Part shown: positions 8,899 through 18,562 of the stretch, piece after piece
How positions within the stretch are numbered: the stretch's first letter is position 1
Layout: every line of letters begins with the position of its first letter
NCBI GenBank assembly: GCA_002162955.1
Contig: MABD01000018.1
Span: forward strand, 270,902-334,901
Source of the DNA: Gammaproteobacteria bacterium 45_16_T64
GTDB taxonomy: Bacteria > Pseudomonadota > Gammaproteobacteria > Pseudomonadales > Ketobacteraceae
Length of the DNA: 64,000 bases
Direction: 5' to 3'
Position numbers and translations under genes: made by a program
The notes under the pieces: generated by a model
Databases searched by the model: none
What the model saw: the letters and a program-made list of their open reading frames with translations, nothing else
Told to the model about the DNA's origin: nothing

Positions 8899-9597
8899 CT
8901 ACTCCTTTACCAACATATAACCACGCCCACGCACAGTAATAATCCGCTGACCACCATCCCCATTGAGCCCCAGTTTTTTTCGCAATGAAGATACTCTCAT
9001 ATCAATGGAGCGGTCTAAGCCATCATAAGACAAACCACGTAACTGTTCACAACACGCCTCCCGACTCACAATGTCTCCGACATGGCGGGCCAATAATTCC
9101 AACACATCAAATTCAGCACTCGTAAGAGGAACAACCTCATTGCCAATATGAAGTGAACGTTTTTCTGCATCGACACTCATGTCCCCCAATATCATCGGGC
9201 CTTTTAACGGTTCGACAGGAGCAACTCGAGTGCGCTTAAGTAAGGCTTCAATCCTTGCCAATAAAAGATGGGGTTTGATCGGCTTGATGACATAATCATC
9301 CGCTCCCTGCTTAAAGGATGCCAACTCTGTAATGTCATCATCACGCCCCGTCAGCATTAATACCGCTCCCTGATAAAAATCTCGAATGACTGCACACACC
9401 TCAATGCCACTTAACCCGGGCAGCATCACATCCAGAATAACCACATCTGGGTCAACCTTTCGAATCACCTCGACAGCGTCATCCCCACGATAAACGGCTT
9501 CACAATCAAAACCCTCTGACTGGAGCAATAATAAGGTTAGGCGAGAAATTTCAGTGTCATCCTCCACAACAACAATTTTTACTTCTCGCTCACCCAT
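8899..9597 (-). CDS. OmpR-family response regulator
   Basis: A 232-residue regulator: receiver domain at about 6-120 with acidic pocket 'VEDD', phospho-acceptor Asp56 in 'VVILDVMLPG' and conserved Lys in 'DDYVIKPIKP'. A C-terminal winged helix (about 135-230) ends in 'VRGRGYML', diagnostic of OmpR/PhoB proteins. GAGGAG lies just before the ATG at 9597. It is the first gene of a two-gene operon with the kinase that follows on the same strand. RstA-like by layout; targets not evident. Confidence 0.93.
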   Translation of the reverse strand: MGEREVKIVVVEDDTEISRLTLLLLQSEGFDCEAVYRGDDAVEVIRKVDPDVVILDVMLPGLSGIEVCAVIRDFYQGAVLMLTGRDDDITELASFKQGADDYVIKPIKPHLLLARIEALLKRTRVAPVEPLKGPMILGDMSVDAEKRSLHIGNEVVPLTSAEFDVLELLARHVGDIVSREACCEQLRGLSYDGLDRSIDMRVSSLRKKLGLNGDGGQRIITVRGRGYMLVKE

Positions 9598-9694
9598 TAT
9601 TACTCCTCAACCCTCGCCTACACATCTGCCACAGATATATTCATATTAGATTGAGTATCGGCTACACACCTAAGAATACGCAAGTAGAGGTCGT

Positions 9695-11017
9695 TTATCG
9701 GCTCTCAACCAACTCCCCATTTGAGAACACATACTCGGAGGAAGCAAACGTTACTTTTTCGATATTAACCAATGTTGTCACTCCGTTGCGTCCATCCACG
9801 GAATCTTGTACCACAACATCGGTTCCCAATACGCTCACACTGTACTCATCATAGGCACCCTCAAATACCGCGGTATCTGTGCCACCTTTTCCGTCAAGAG
9901 TATTGGTTCCCGCGTTACTCAACAATATGTTGTCATGATCATTGCCCAGTAGGTTGCTATCATTGCTGCCTGTCAGTTGCGCATTCACTAGATATTGTGA
10001 TTTATGGGTATAGGGTGAAGAAAGGTCAAACGCCATCAAAAAATCACCTTGAAACGCGCTAACGATACGAGCCCTGTAAGTCACCACCGGGTTAAAATAA
10101 TCCGCAACTATCGCAGCCCCCATTGGGTCTTTTACAGTCACCTCTGCTCGTGTCTTGGCGATGTAGATACCCATCATACCACCCGCATTCGACGTATCTG
10201 CCCCCCAGTAACCATAATAACTATCGATCACTGATGCGAGGTATTCCTGGGATAAACTGCCTTCTTTGCGCAACTCCTCAATCCATTGCAAGGTATCGCT
10301 GTCCACGCCAGCAGTGGGCCACAACGATAATGTACTCGCATTTTGTTGCGCGCTATCGATGGCAGCAGTGTAACCGGGTAATGCCCCTGGCGTACCGGTT
10401 ACACCAGAGGTACCTATGCCATAATCATGCATAAGATGCAGGATCTCCTCAAACGCTGCATCACGATGGTTTTCGTAGTCGTTGTTAATGTAAGCTGGCG
10501 TGCCCTCTACAATAAGTTCAGTATCATAAAGTGGCTGTCCATCTATTGTGGGGTCGTTAGTGCCATCATCAGATCCATTAAGTAACAGCATCCTGGCTTG
10601 ATTATTCGCCATTGCATTCGCGACGCCCGTCTTATCCGCACCATAGGTGGTACCCGGAACACTCTCTAAGTAAAAATTCAATATATTGTGAGCTCGTATC
10701 AATTGCTCGTCACTAATATTCGACTGGGCATAAATCTCAATTGGTTTTCCGTTCGGGGCATCAATCGCAATATATTTACAGAATGAGGCCTTCAGCTTTG
10801 CATCTGCACTTGACGGTATAGTCTTAATGCCGTATTCGGCACCTAACTTTACGTCAAAACAGGCTTCTGTACTGCCACTAGAACTGTCGCTAGACGCCTC
10901 ACTTGAAGAACACCCTGGGGCACAGGAGGTATTACCAGAGGTCGCACCTCCACAACCGCTTAACAGAGCAATCATCGAAAACGTGAAAACGGGGGCAATC
11001 AATTTTGTTGTAGGCAT
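9695..11017 (-). CDS. Lipoprotein with RTX-like C-terminal region, unknown function
   Basis: The ATG at 11017 (440 residues) is chosen because GGAG precedes it and a lipobox LLSGC (Cys22) follows directly; the frame could extend 20 codons further. After a Ser/Gly-rich linker (about 25-50) comes a globular domain of unknown family containing 'AAFEEILHLMHDYG' (187-200), which recalls a metal-binding or metallopeptidase helix but has Glu where the first His of HExxH should be. The last 85 residues ('LLGNDHDNILLSNAGTNTLD', 'TALVNIEK'-like pattern) match the degenerate RTX repeat and tail found at the end of type I secreted Ca-binding proteins. That combination with a lipoprotein signal is odd. 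Tandem behind the DUF2325 gene. Confidence 0.7.
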   Translation of the reverse strand: MPTTKLIAPVFTFSMIALLSGCGGATSGNTSCAPGCSSSEASSDSSSGSTEACFDVKLGAEYGIKTIPSSADAKLKASFCKYIAIDAPNGKPIEIYAQSNISDEQLIRAHNILNFYLESVPGTTYGADKTGVANAMANNQARMLLLNGSDDGTNDPTIDGQPLYDTELIVEGTPAYINNDYENHRDAAFEEILHLMHDYGIGTSGVTGTPGALPGYTAAIDSAQQNASTLSLWPTAGVDSDTLQWIEELRKEGSLSQEYLASVIDSYYGYWGADTSNAGGMMGIYIAKTRAEVTVKDPMGAAIVADYFNPVVTYRARIVSAFQGDFLMAFDLSSPYTHKSQYLVNAQLTGSNDSNLLGNDHDNILLSNAGTNTLDGKGGTDTAVFEGAYDEYSVSVLGTDVVVQDSVDGRNGVTTLVNIEKVTFASSEYVFSNGELVESR

Positions 11018-11136
11018 GGGATGAATCTCCAAATCATTTATCGGTATTTTTTTGATTTCGAGATCGATTATTATCAATTCGTCACAGAAAAGGGGTAAGC
11101 CTCCGTCAGTCTGTGTAAGAGATTGTAAGGCATCCT

Positions 11137-12408
11137 TTACGCTGCGATTTCCTCAAGCCCCTTGGCAAACGAAGAGAGACTCGCGTGGGCGATCATAACT
11201 AATTGTTTATCCTGCCTTTCACAGTGTTTTTTAACACAGTTATAAGCATCATGACTCACGCAATCTAACGGGCATACCACTGCATCAGCCTGAGCCAAAA
11301 TAGAATTAAGCCTCTGTCGACCATCGTCTTTACCCCCATCATGATAGAGAAACTCACCATTGGACTGCTCTACCAACGCCCTAAAGTTAGAACACTGACT
11401 CGCCCTGCCCCCAACATAAAGAATGTTCTTGCCGAGTACATTATTCAAAGGGCAAGACTGTGTATCTGACAGTTCGCAATCCACTGCACATTCGGTATTC
11501 AACAACCGACTAAGTGCCGTTTCCACCGCACCTAACTCCATTGCACGCTGTCGCTCTCGTTTCTCTGCATCCTGCTTTAATTGCACTACCTGCTGAACTT
11601 GGTCTTCCAGCGCAAGGTTCTTCTGTTGTTCTTGCTTTGCCTTCGATAGCGCTTGGTAACATTGACCCGTTAAGTTCTCGACCATGAGTTCTAATTGTTT
11701 CTGACGCCCCTCCCGCTCAAGGTCATCAAGGCGTTTCTTTGATTTTTCCAGCTCAACAATTCTACATTCCAACACCTCATTAGATTCGCGTAGGCGACTA
11801 ATTTCAGCCTCTTTCTTACGCAATCGCTGCTCCAAAACGCTGGTATTACGACTATACAGATCACTCGATTCTTGTTGTTCCTTTTGTAAATCGCCCAACT
11901 TGCGGATATCGTGACGTACTGATGCACCCGAAATATGGGAAAGCATATGTACATCGCCCACGACCCGTTCGTGGATTTTGATATCGATGCGCGAATTGGT
12001 CATCATCGCCCAAAACGCAGAGCTAATGTCTCCGCTGGCCACTGCCTCACACCATAATTGTTGTTGCGAGTCAGCCGTTTTGGCCTTAGCAAATTGCCGT
12101 ATAGCACGACTATACTTTTTGTCCAATAGCTTCTGGATATGGCGAGTCGATTCGGTCGGAGCACTCGCTAATCCAACAAATAGGCTATGAAGTTCATAGT
12201 CAGTCATACGTGCCCCCAACGTGTTAGTCACCTTGAACTTATGGGCAGCAGCACGTAGCTCCTTAAGCGATAAGCAGGTCCCAATAATGGCGCAATGATA
12301 CGCAATATCTAGCTGCCACAACTTACGTCGAGCCCCCTGGCCCATCACCTGAGCAGCGCTTGCTGACATAATTTCTGTACTAATCGCTGCGTTTGAATCT
12401 GAGCACAT
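11137..12408 (-). CDS. DUF2325 coiled-coil protein, probably iron regulated
   Basis: The start is set at ATG 12408 because AGGAG lies five bases upstream; this gives 423 residues. The N-terminal 160 residues are helical. A long charged coiled coil follows (about 165-290), then the C-terminal DUF2325 domain (about 328-420), with 'NILYVGGRASQCSNFRALVE', 'HDGG' and 'ADAVVCPLDCVSHDAYNCVK'. Function of DUF2325 is unknown; the domain contains conserved Cys residues, and members are often found in iron-responsive contexts. Here a Fur-like box sits 32 bases upstream, which agrees. It is divergent from the substrate-binding-protein/hybrid-kinase pair. Confidence 0.82.
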   Translation of the reverse strand: MCSDSNAAISTEIMSASAAQVMGQGARRKLWQLDIAYHCAIIGTCLSLKELRAAAHKFKVTNTLGARMTDYELHSLFVGLASAPTESTRHIQKLLDKKYSRAIRQFAKAKTADSQQQLWCEAVASGDISSAFWAMMTNSRIDIKIHERVVGDVHMLSHISGASVRHDIRKLGDLQKEQQESSDLYSRNTSVLEQRLRKKEAEISRLRESNEVLECRIVELEKSKKRLDDLEREGRQKQLELMVENLTGQCYQALSKAKQEQQKNLALEDQVQQVVQLKQDAEKRERQRAMELGAVETALSRLLNTECAVDCELSDTQSCPLNNVLGKNILYVGGRASQCSNFRALVEQSNGEFLYHDGGKDDGRQRLNSILAQADAVVCPLDCVSHDAYNCVKKHCERQDKQLVMIAHASLSSFAKGLEEIAA

Positions 12409-12439
12409 ATGGACTCCTATGAAATACCAAAACATAAAC

Positions 12440-12458
12440 GCTAATAATAATCATTACC
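12440..12458 (-). promoter_or_regulatory. Fur-like box upstream of the DUF2325 gene
   Basis: Read on the minus strand, GGTAATGATTATTATTAGC matches the 19-base Fur consensus at 15 of 19 positions by my count. It lies 32 bases upstream of the ATG at 12408, so it would repress the DUF2325 gene when iron is plentiful. The divergent gene starts 64 bases away on the other side and might also be affected. Confidence 0.6.
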
Positions 12459-12521
12459 AACAAATATGCAAGTGCCATCGACCCCCACAAAGTCAGGCTT
12501 TCAGCTATGCTTTAGGAATCT

Positions 12522-13832
12522 TTGTCTTTTTGCCTTGAGGCCTTATTTACTTTGCTCTTCCAACAATTTAACTCACGCCCCCTCTGTACAGCCCCCTCAG
12601 CACTTCTACTCGTGCTCTTATTGACAATGCTAAGTGCCTGTAAACAATCAGATAATAGCACCATTAAAGTCGGCATCCTTCACTCATTAACGGGGACCAT
12701 GGCTATCAGCGAACAATCTGTTGTTGACGCAACCCTCATGGCAATTGAGGAGCTTAATGCGCAAGGTGGAGTGCTAGGTAACCAAATCGAACCCATACTT
12801 ATTGACGGCAAGTCTGACTGGCCTACCTTTGCGAAAGGCGCTCAAGCGTTGATTCAAGATCACCAGGTGAGTGTTATTTTTGGCTGCTGGACATCTGCCA
12901 GTAGGAAAATGGTGAAGCCAGTGGTAGAAAAGCTTGATAGTCTACTATTTTATCCCGTGCAATATGAAGGCTTAGAAAGCTCACCCAACATTATTTATAC
13001 CGGCGCGGCACCTAACCAACAAATAACACCCGCAGTAAAATGGAGTGTCGACAACATCGGTAAACGTGTATTCCTAGCGGCTTCCGATTATGTGTTTCCT
13101 CGTGCTGCAAATACCCTCATCCATAAACAAATCCATGCACTCGACGCTGAGGTTGTGGGTGAATACTATATTCCTCTTGGCCACAAGAATGTAGATGCCA
13201 TGATAGACGCTATTGCGTTGTCCCAACCTGACGTAATACTCAACACCATTAATGGCGATAGTAACTTAACATTCTTTAGGGAACTATCCCAAAGAGGTAT
13301 AGAAACCCCAGTGATGTCCTTTAGCATCGCCGAGGATGAGCTGCAACACCTCGATCTAAAGACAATGGTCGGACATTACAGCGCATGGAATTATTTCCAA
13401 AGTCTAAACACGCCGGAAAATAGACGGTTTGTAACACGTTTTAAGCAAGCCTACGGCAAAAGTCGAACAACTAACGCATCGATGGAGGCAGGGTACCTAG
13501 GGGTATATCTTTGGGCAAAGGCCGTCCAACAGGCCAGAACCACAGAATCAACGTCTGTCAGAGAAGCCCTTAAGGGCGCTACGCTCGATTCCCCAGAAGG
13601 GAATGTGTTTATCAGCGGCATCAATAACCATTTATGGAAACCCTTCTACATTGGCCAAATTCAACCAAATGGACAGTTTTCGATAATCTGGCGTCAACCG
13701 AAACCAATACGGCCATTACCTTTTCCAGCTTATCGATCAGTATCTTCCTGGCAAAAATATTTACGGACGATGTATCAAAGTTGGGATAAAAGCTGGGCAG
13801 CTCCACCGTTAACAGCGGGAGCAGAAATATGA
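12522..13832 (+). CDS. Amide/urea-type ABC substrate-binding lipoprotein
   Basis: A 436-residue periplasmic binding protein of the branched-chain amino acid/amide (UrtA/AmiC-like) type: 'KVGILHSLTGTMAISEQS', 'DAMIDAIALSQPDVILNTIN' and 'EAGYLGVYLWAKAVQQA'. The start is a TTG at 12522 with AGGA upstream; a lipobox LSAC follows the hydrophobic segment, so it is a predicted lipoprotein. No permease or ATPase genes are adjacent. Instead its stop overlaps the start of a hybrid sensor kinase by four bases (ATGA), so it is probably a ligand-sensing partner of that kinase rather than a transport component (inference from gene order). Ligand probably a small amide such as urea or short-chain amides, but this is a family-level guess. 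Confidence 0.85.
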   Translation: MSFCLEALFTLLFQQFNSRPLCTAPSALLLVLLLTMLSACKQSDNSTIKVGILHSLTGTMAISEQSVVDATLMAIEELNAQGGVLGNQIEPILIDGKSDWPTFAKGAQALIQDHQVSVIFGCWTSASRKMVKPVVEKLDSLLFYPVQYEGLESSPNIIYTGAAPNQQITPAVKWSVDNIGKRVFLAASDYVFPRAANTLIHKQIHALDAEVVGEYYIPLGHKNVDAMIDAIALSQPDVILNTINGDSNLTFFRELSQRGIETPVMSFSIAEDELQHLDLKTMVGHYSAWNYFQSLNTPENRRFVTRFKQAYGKSRTTNASMEAGYLGVYLWAKAVQQARTTESTSVREALKGATLDSPEGNVFISGINNHLWKPFYIGQIQPNGQFSIIWRQPKPIRPLPFPAYRSVSSWQKYLRTMYQSWDKSWAAPPLTAGAEI

Positions 13833-16800
13833 ATATACAAAACAAGCTGCTGCTGGCTTTTTGGTTTGTTGCACTATTATCCGGTGGTTTACTCGCCACC
13901 ACAGCACTCTACAACGCAACCGATGCAATCTCCTATGAAATCGAGAACGCGCTCAACACTATTGCAGATGAAAACGTAAAACATATACAGAAATATGTCT
14001 TACAGAAAGAGCATGACGCCGCAACATATGGCAGCCTCCCCATTGTCGCCAGAGCAATGGAAGACTTAGACCGGTATTACAAAGAAGGGATCGAAACTCT
14101 TAACTACCAAACAAGAGCTATTAAGTATCGCCCCACCTTGCAACAACTAAAAAATAGGCTTAATAGCTACAATCTATTCCTGATTAATACCGAAGGCGAC
14201 ATCGTCTTCTCGATTATCAGAGAGAGAGACTTTGCAACTAACCTTCTAACAGGACCCTATAAAAGTACCCAGCTGGCAAAAACATTTATTGGATCTTCCA
14301 CATTATTGGAAACAAAAGTATCAACATTTTCTCCCTATTTACCCTCGCAATGGCGTATGCATGAAGAGCTACCCGGGCTTGGACAGGAGCGTCACAGTGC
14401 ATTTGTTGCAGCCCCTATTTTTGTCGGTAACACCTTGTTGGGTGTATTGGCATTTCAACTCCATAGCAATGACTATTACCACCTTTCAGGAAATTACGCC
14501 GGCATCAAACGTTCAGGGGAGATCGTTATCAGCAAACGGGTGAACAACAATGCTATCGTCATCGCTCCGCTACGTAGAAACCCTGATGCCGCATTTAACG
14601 TAAAGATTCCCCTCGACGGAATGGTTGCCAAACCCATTCAATGGTCGGTCACGGGTAACAAAGGCTCCGGACTGTCAATTAGTTACGAAGGTACAGAAGT
14701 ATTCGCGGCTTGGCGTTATATTCCCGAATTGGAATGGGGAATAGTCATAAAAGTTGAAGCCGCTGAAGCCTTTGCCTCTGCAAACTCCCTGAAACGGCAA
14801 TTTCTAATTGTCGGGGTAACCTGTTTTCTAATCACGGGGTTACTCGGTGCCTATTTTGCTCGTCGGTTAACTGCACCTATTCTACTTCTACTCGATGCGA
14901 CTAAACGTATTACGCAGGGTGATTTGGAACAAGAGATCACGGTAGACTCATCCGATGAGGTTGGACAATTGGCGGTAGAATTTAATGAAATGCTAATCTC
15001 TCGAAAAAAATATGAAGGAGACCTCAAAAAAACCAATAAAGAAGCACAGGATGCGTTAAGAGAATTAGCCGAACAGAAGTATGCACTCGATCAACACGCT
15101 ATTGTATCCATTACGGATTTGGAAGGCATAATTACATTTGCCAACGACAGATACTCTGATATTTCAGGATATAGCCGTGAAGAATTGGTTGGGCAGAACC
15201 AACGCTTATTAGACTCTCGGTGCCACGCTTATGATGAGATAGAACAGATCTACAATACTATCTCCCACAATAACGTCTGGAACGGAGAAATATCCAATAA
15301 GAATAAGTCTGGTGAAATCTACTGGACAGATACCACCATCACACCGTTTATCGGTGATGACGGGCTACCCAAGAGTTATATCTATATTCGTTCAGAAATA
15401 ACAACCCGCAAACATGCGGAAATAGCACTCATTGATTCAAAAAATGCAGCGGAGGCCGCCACTCAGGCAAAAAGTGACTTTTTGGCTAGTATGAGTCATG
15501 AAATACGCACGCCAATGAACGGTGTACTGGGTATGCTGGGTTTGTTATTCAAGACAGACCTCACAAAAGACCAACAACGTAAAGCAGGTCTTGCACAATC
15601 CAGCGCACAATCACTACTATCACTGATTAATGATATTTTAGATTTCTCAAAAGTTGATGCGGGTAAAATGGAACTCGAGATTCTCGATTTTGACTTGCGC
15701 ACAATGTTAGACGAATTCACCGATAGCATGGCATTTAAGGCCCAGGAGAAAGGCTTAGAAGTAATTCTCGATGTCATTGGTATAGAGCAGTCCATGGTAA
15801 GGGGGGACCCTAGCCGACTACGGCAGATTCTTACGAATTTGGTAGGCAACTCAATCAAATTCACCTCGTCCGGTGAAATTGTAATTAGTGCACGGCTACT
15901 ACCTGACGGTGATCAACTCAGCCTCCAATGCACCATAAAAGATACTGGCATTGGCATTCCCGATGATAAACAAGCCATGCTTTTTGACGCATTTACCCAG
16001 GTCGATGCATCAACCACCCGACATTATGGCGGCACAGGCTTGGGATTATCAATCGTTAAGAAATTATGTCATCTCATGGGAGGCAGCATTCAAGTCTCAA
16101 GCTTTGAAGGAGAAGGCAGTACCTTCAGCTTTAACATTACGTTAGAACAAAGCACGCGATCTATTCATGTGATTCCTAAGATTGATATGTCGACGTTGAC
16201 CTTATTGGTGGTCGATGACAACTCAACAAACCGAGCGGTATTAGGTGAGCAACTTGAACACTGGGGAGCAAAAGTACAATTAGCCGAAAACGGCGACCAG
16301 GCACTCGCGCTAATGCAAAAACGTAAATCCGAAAATAAGTCTCCATTCGATGTCGCATTCCTGGATTATCAAATGCCAGAGATGGACGGGTCGCAGTTGG
16401 CCGAAAATATCAAAAAGGACTCCCACTTAGGCAAGACAAGATTGGTAATGATGACGTCACTTACCCACCGAGGTGATGCGAAGTATTTTGCTGATTTAGG
16501 GTTTGATGCATATTTCCCAAAACCTGCGACAACTTCCGATATATTCAATGCTCTTTCGGTTATAGTCGATGATTCCGAGGCACTCAGTAACGCTCAACCG
16601 TTAGTCACACACCACTATCTCGCGTCTTTACAAAACGACGCGAACAAATCACTGGAAAAATTGGAAGAGGCAGATACCTCAACGCCACGATGGCCAGCGA
16701 ACACTCGACTCTTATTAGTAGAAGACAATCAAATCAATCAAGAGGTCGCCAAAGGTGTCTTAGAGGTCATTGGGTTAGAAACAGATGTCGCCGCCGACGG

Positions 16801-17497
16801 TAACGAAGCCATCCAGTCACTCCAGTTGGCACCAGACAATATGCCTTACACGTTAATATTAATGGATTGTCAAATGCCGCAAATGGACGGCTACGAAGCC
16901 ACCCATAACATTCGTATTGGTAAAGCAGGGGAACGCTACTTATCCATTCCAATCGTCGCGATGACAGCCAACGCGATGAAAGGTGACAAAGAAAAATGCC
17001 TCACCGCTGGCATGGATGATTACGTCAGCAAACCCATCGAACCCGATGAGTTGGAAATTATACTGCAGCGCTGGCTTTCTGCTGGTAGCTCCCAACTCAC
17101 CGCAAGAATAAGGCCAAAGATCGCCAACAAACTCAGTGAAGAAGAAAAAACCGCTATCTGGGATCGACGTGGATTTTGCTCTCGATTACAAGGCCTTGAG
17201 GAATTACAACAATCACTTTTGGATCTTTTTCTAGAAGAAATGCCCGACAGATTAATCGAACTTAAACAATTTATCGAACAAGACAATATGGCAAAAACAG
17301 CACATATATCTCACATCATTAAAGGTATTGCCGCTAACGTTAGCGGCAGCTTACTGCACGGGTATGCTACCAATATGGAAGTCTCCTCCCTCGCAGGAGA
17401 CAAAAAGACAGTAAAGTCGTTACAACAAGATATCGATCAAGCGTACCGAGCCCTCGCCGAGCAAATTTCTCACTATACCCAACAAAAAACCGGATAG
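13829..17497 (+). CDS. Hybrid sensor histidine kinase with PAS, two REC and HPt domains
   Basis: A 1222-residue phosphorelay kinase. Order: TM1 (about 7-28), a large cache-like periplasmic sensor (30-320), TM2 (about 325-345), HAMP (346-400), PAS (about 415-535), HisKA with His557 in '[13 protein letters not shown]', HATPase ('VGNSIKFT', 'DTGIGIP', 'GTGLGLSIV'), receiver 1 with Asp846, receiver 2 with Asp1013 in 'LILMDCQMPQMDG', and a C-terminal HPt with His1162 in 'ISHIIKG'. All phosphotransfer residues are present, so it can run a complete relay internally. Its start codon overlaps the stop of the preceding binding-protein gene, suggesting coupled translation and a joint sensor. No response regulator with an output domain is adjacent. 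A small stem-loop overlaps the stop. Confidence 0.95.
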   Translation: MNIQNKLLLAFWFVALLSGGLLATTALYNATDAISYEIENALNTIADENVKHIQKYVLQKEHDAATYGSLPIVARAMEDLDRYYKEGIETLNYQTRAIKYRPTLQQLKNRLNSYNLFLINTEGDIVFSIIRERDFATNLLTGPYKSTQLAKTFIGSSTLLETKVSTFSPYLPSQWRMHEELPGLGQERHSAFVAAPIFVGNTLLGVLAFQLHSNDYYHLSGNYAGIKRSGEIVISKRVNNNAIVIAPLRRNPDAAFNVKIPLDGMVAKPIQWSVTGNKGSGLSISYEGTEVFAAWRYIPELEWGIVIKVEAAEAFASANSLKRQFLIVGVTCFLITGLLGAYFARRLTAPILLLLDATKRITQGDLEQEITVDSSDEVGQLAVEFNEMLISRKKYEGDLKKTNKEAQDALRELAEQKYALDQHAIVSITDLEGIITFANDRYSDISGYSREELVGQNQRLLDSRCHAYDEIEQIYNTISHNNVWNGEISNKNKSGEIYWTDTTITPFIGDDGLPKSYIYIRSEITTRKHAEIALIDSKNAAEAATQAKSDFLASMSHEIRTPMNGVLGMLGLLFKTDLTKDQQRKAGLAQSSAQSLLSLINDILDFSKVDAGKMELEILDFDLRTMLDEFTDSMAFKAQEKGLEVILDVIGIEQSMVRGDPSRLRQILTNLVGNSIKFTSSGEIVISARLLPDGDQLSLQCTIKDTGIGIPDDKQAMLFDAFTQVDASTTRHYGGTGLGLSIVKKLCHLMGGSIQVSSFEGEGSTFSFNITLEQSTRSIHVIPKIDMSTLTLLVVDDNSTNRAVLGEQLEHWGAKVQLAENGDQALALMQKRKSENKSPFDVAFLDYQMPEMDGSQLAENIKKDSHLGKTRLVMMTSLTHRGDAKYFADLGFDAYFPKPATTSDIFNALSVIVDDSEALSNAQPLVTHHYLASLQNDANKSLEKLEEADTSTPRWPANTRLLLVEDNQINQEVAKGVLEVIGLETDVAADGNEAIQSLQLAPDNMPYTLILMDCQMPQMDGYEATHNIRIGKAGERYLSIPIVAMTANAMKGDKEKCLTAGMDDYVSKPIEPDELEIILQRWLSAGSSQLTARIRPKIANKLSEEEKTAIWDRRGFCSRLQGLEELQQSLLDLFLEEMPDRLIELKQFIEQDNMAKTAHISHIIKGIAANVSGSLLHGYATNMEVSSLAGDKKTVKSLQQDIDQAYRALAEQISHYTQQKTG

Positions 17498-17514
17498 AAC
17501 TTATTGTTCTAACC
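17492..17514. terminator. Stem-loop at the end of the hybrid kinase gene
   Basis: ggatagaac / gttctaacc pair at 8 of 9 positions around a 5-base loop and overlap the TAG stop. There is no T-run, so terminator activity is uncertain. Confidence 0.35.
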
Positions 17515-17776
17515 GCGACAACAAGATGAGTCTTTACGTACAAAACTCACAAAACGAACATTTCAAACATTTAATTATTTTATGGATTACTATCAACAAG
17601 TTATGCTCCACCCTCGAGCACTGACAATTAAATACAGCCCCTTCAAACTTCTCTGAAACTTCACATATCACCGACATTAGCCTTTTGTCGCTTTTTTTAT
17701 AGACAAATGTTCTTTTTGTTCTCTTTCGTCTAACCCTATAATTTTTCCTGCAACTGACCACTTAGAGAGCCCTAGA

Positions 17777-18469
17777 ATGGACAATCGCTTTATCAGCACC
17801 TCAGGTGCCGCTAAATTACTTTCCGTCACCGCCATTACCATTCGCCGTTGGACCGATGATGGGGTATTACAATGCCGAAAAACTGCAGGGGGGCACCGCC
17901 GCTACCTCTTGTCAGACATTGAAAACCTGCGGGACGAAGCAGGTTATCATGATACAGCTGGCACGGCAGCACAGACAACATTCCCCTCCCCATCGTTTGA
18001 CTCTCGGTTCTATCACGACGTCAACATGGCCAGTACCGTTTTAAAGTTAAACTTATCTATCGCATCAATGGTTCAAACAATGAAAGGGGAAGTCGATAGA
18101 GTCGGCTTAGCTATTGAATCAGTAGAGTCACTTTCTTCAGAAAATAACGAATTTACCGAAAAACAAGAAAAGAATGTAAATCAGCATATCAACAAATTAA
18201 TCACGGCACTTCAATACGAAGATGCACTATCTCAAAAAATAGGTGCAGTACAATCTGCACTCGATGGCATCAATGAAACATTTAAACTGTACCTTTCTCA
18301 ATTCGATCCAACAGAAAAGAATCAGTTTATAGCAGAAGTGACTAGTGGCAATAGAGGTCTAGATAAAGGGGATATCTATAATTTCATTCACAATATCGCC
18401 ACGGAAGGAAAACCAAAATTCGATTTCACCCCCCCTACGTCATCGACGAGCAATCATGAGATTTTTTAA
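17777..18469 (+). CDS. MerR-type HTH protein with chemotaxis-like helical domain
   Basis: A 230-residue protein. Residues about 5-50 form a MerR/excisionase-type helix-turn-helix ('STSGAAKLLSVTAITIRRW', 'GGHRRYLLSDI'). After a linker, residues about 80-185 are predicted helical and contain 'LITALQYEDALSQKI', a pattern close to the conserved LQFQD/LQFED..Q segment of CheZ-like and other chemotaxis-associated helical proteins. The family is not one I can name. With cheD 93 bases downstream on the same strand, a link to chemosensory signalling is likely (inference). No typical effector-binding Cys cluster of MerR metal sensors is visible. Confidence 0.7.
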   Translation: MDNRFISTSGAAKLLSVTAITIRRWTDDGVLQCRKTAGGHRRYLLSDIENLRDEAGYHDTAGTAAQTTFPSPSFDSRFYHDVNMASTVLKLNLSIASMVQTMKGEVDRVGLAIESVESLSSENNEFTEKQEKNVNQHINKLITALQYEDALSQKIGAVQSALDGINETFKLYLSQFDPTEKNQFIAEVTSGNRGLDKGDIYNFIHNIATEGKPKFDFTPPTSSTSNHEIF

Positions 18470-18562
18470 GGCATCCCGGATAATGAACGCTGCGCACCTC
18501 TACACTAGCGTTTTCAGCTGTTCCTCAAGTCATTACAAAAAAAACGTAGGCACTAAGAGAAT

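Noticed and set aside
9772..10434. Overlapping plus-strand open frames of 61-103 residues opposite the RTX-tail lipoprotein
   Set aside because: They are antisense to a well-supported gene, have no start signals and show His/Tyr/Pro-rich shadow composition.
11058..11078. Fur-like half site upstream of the RTX-tail lipoprotein
   Set aside because: Only one half (TGATAATAAT) matches; the other half is unrelated, giving about 9 of 14 positions.
15496..15864. 122-residue minus-strand open frame inside the hybrid kinase gene
   Set aside because: Lies over the conserved HisKA/HATPase region, so it is a reading-frame shadow.
17534..17761. 75-residue minus-strand open frame between the hybrid kinase and the HTH gene
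   Set aside because: No ribosome-binding site, very basic/Cys-rich low-quality composition, and it spans the likely promoter of the next gene.
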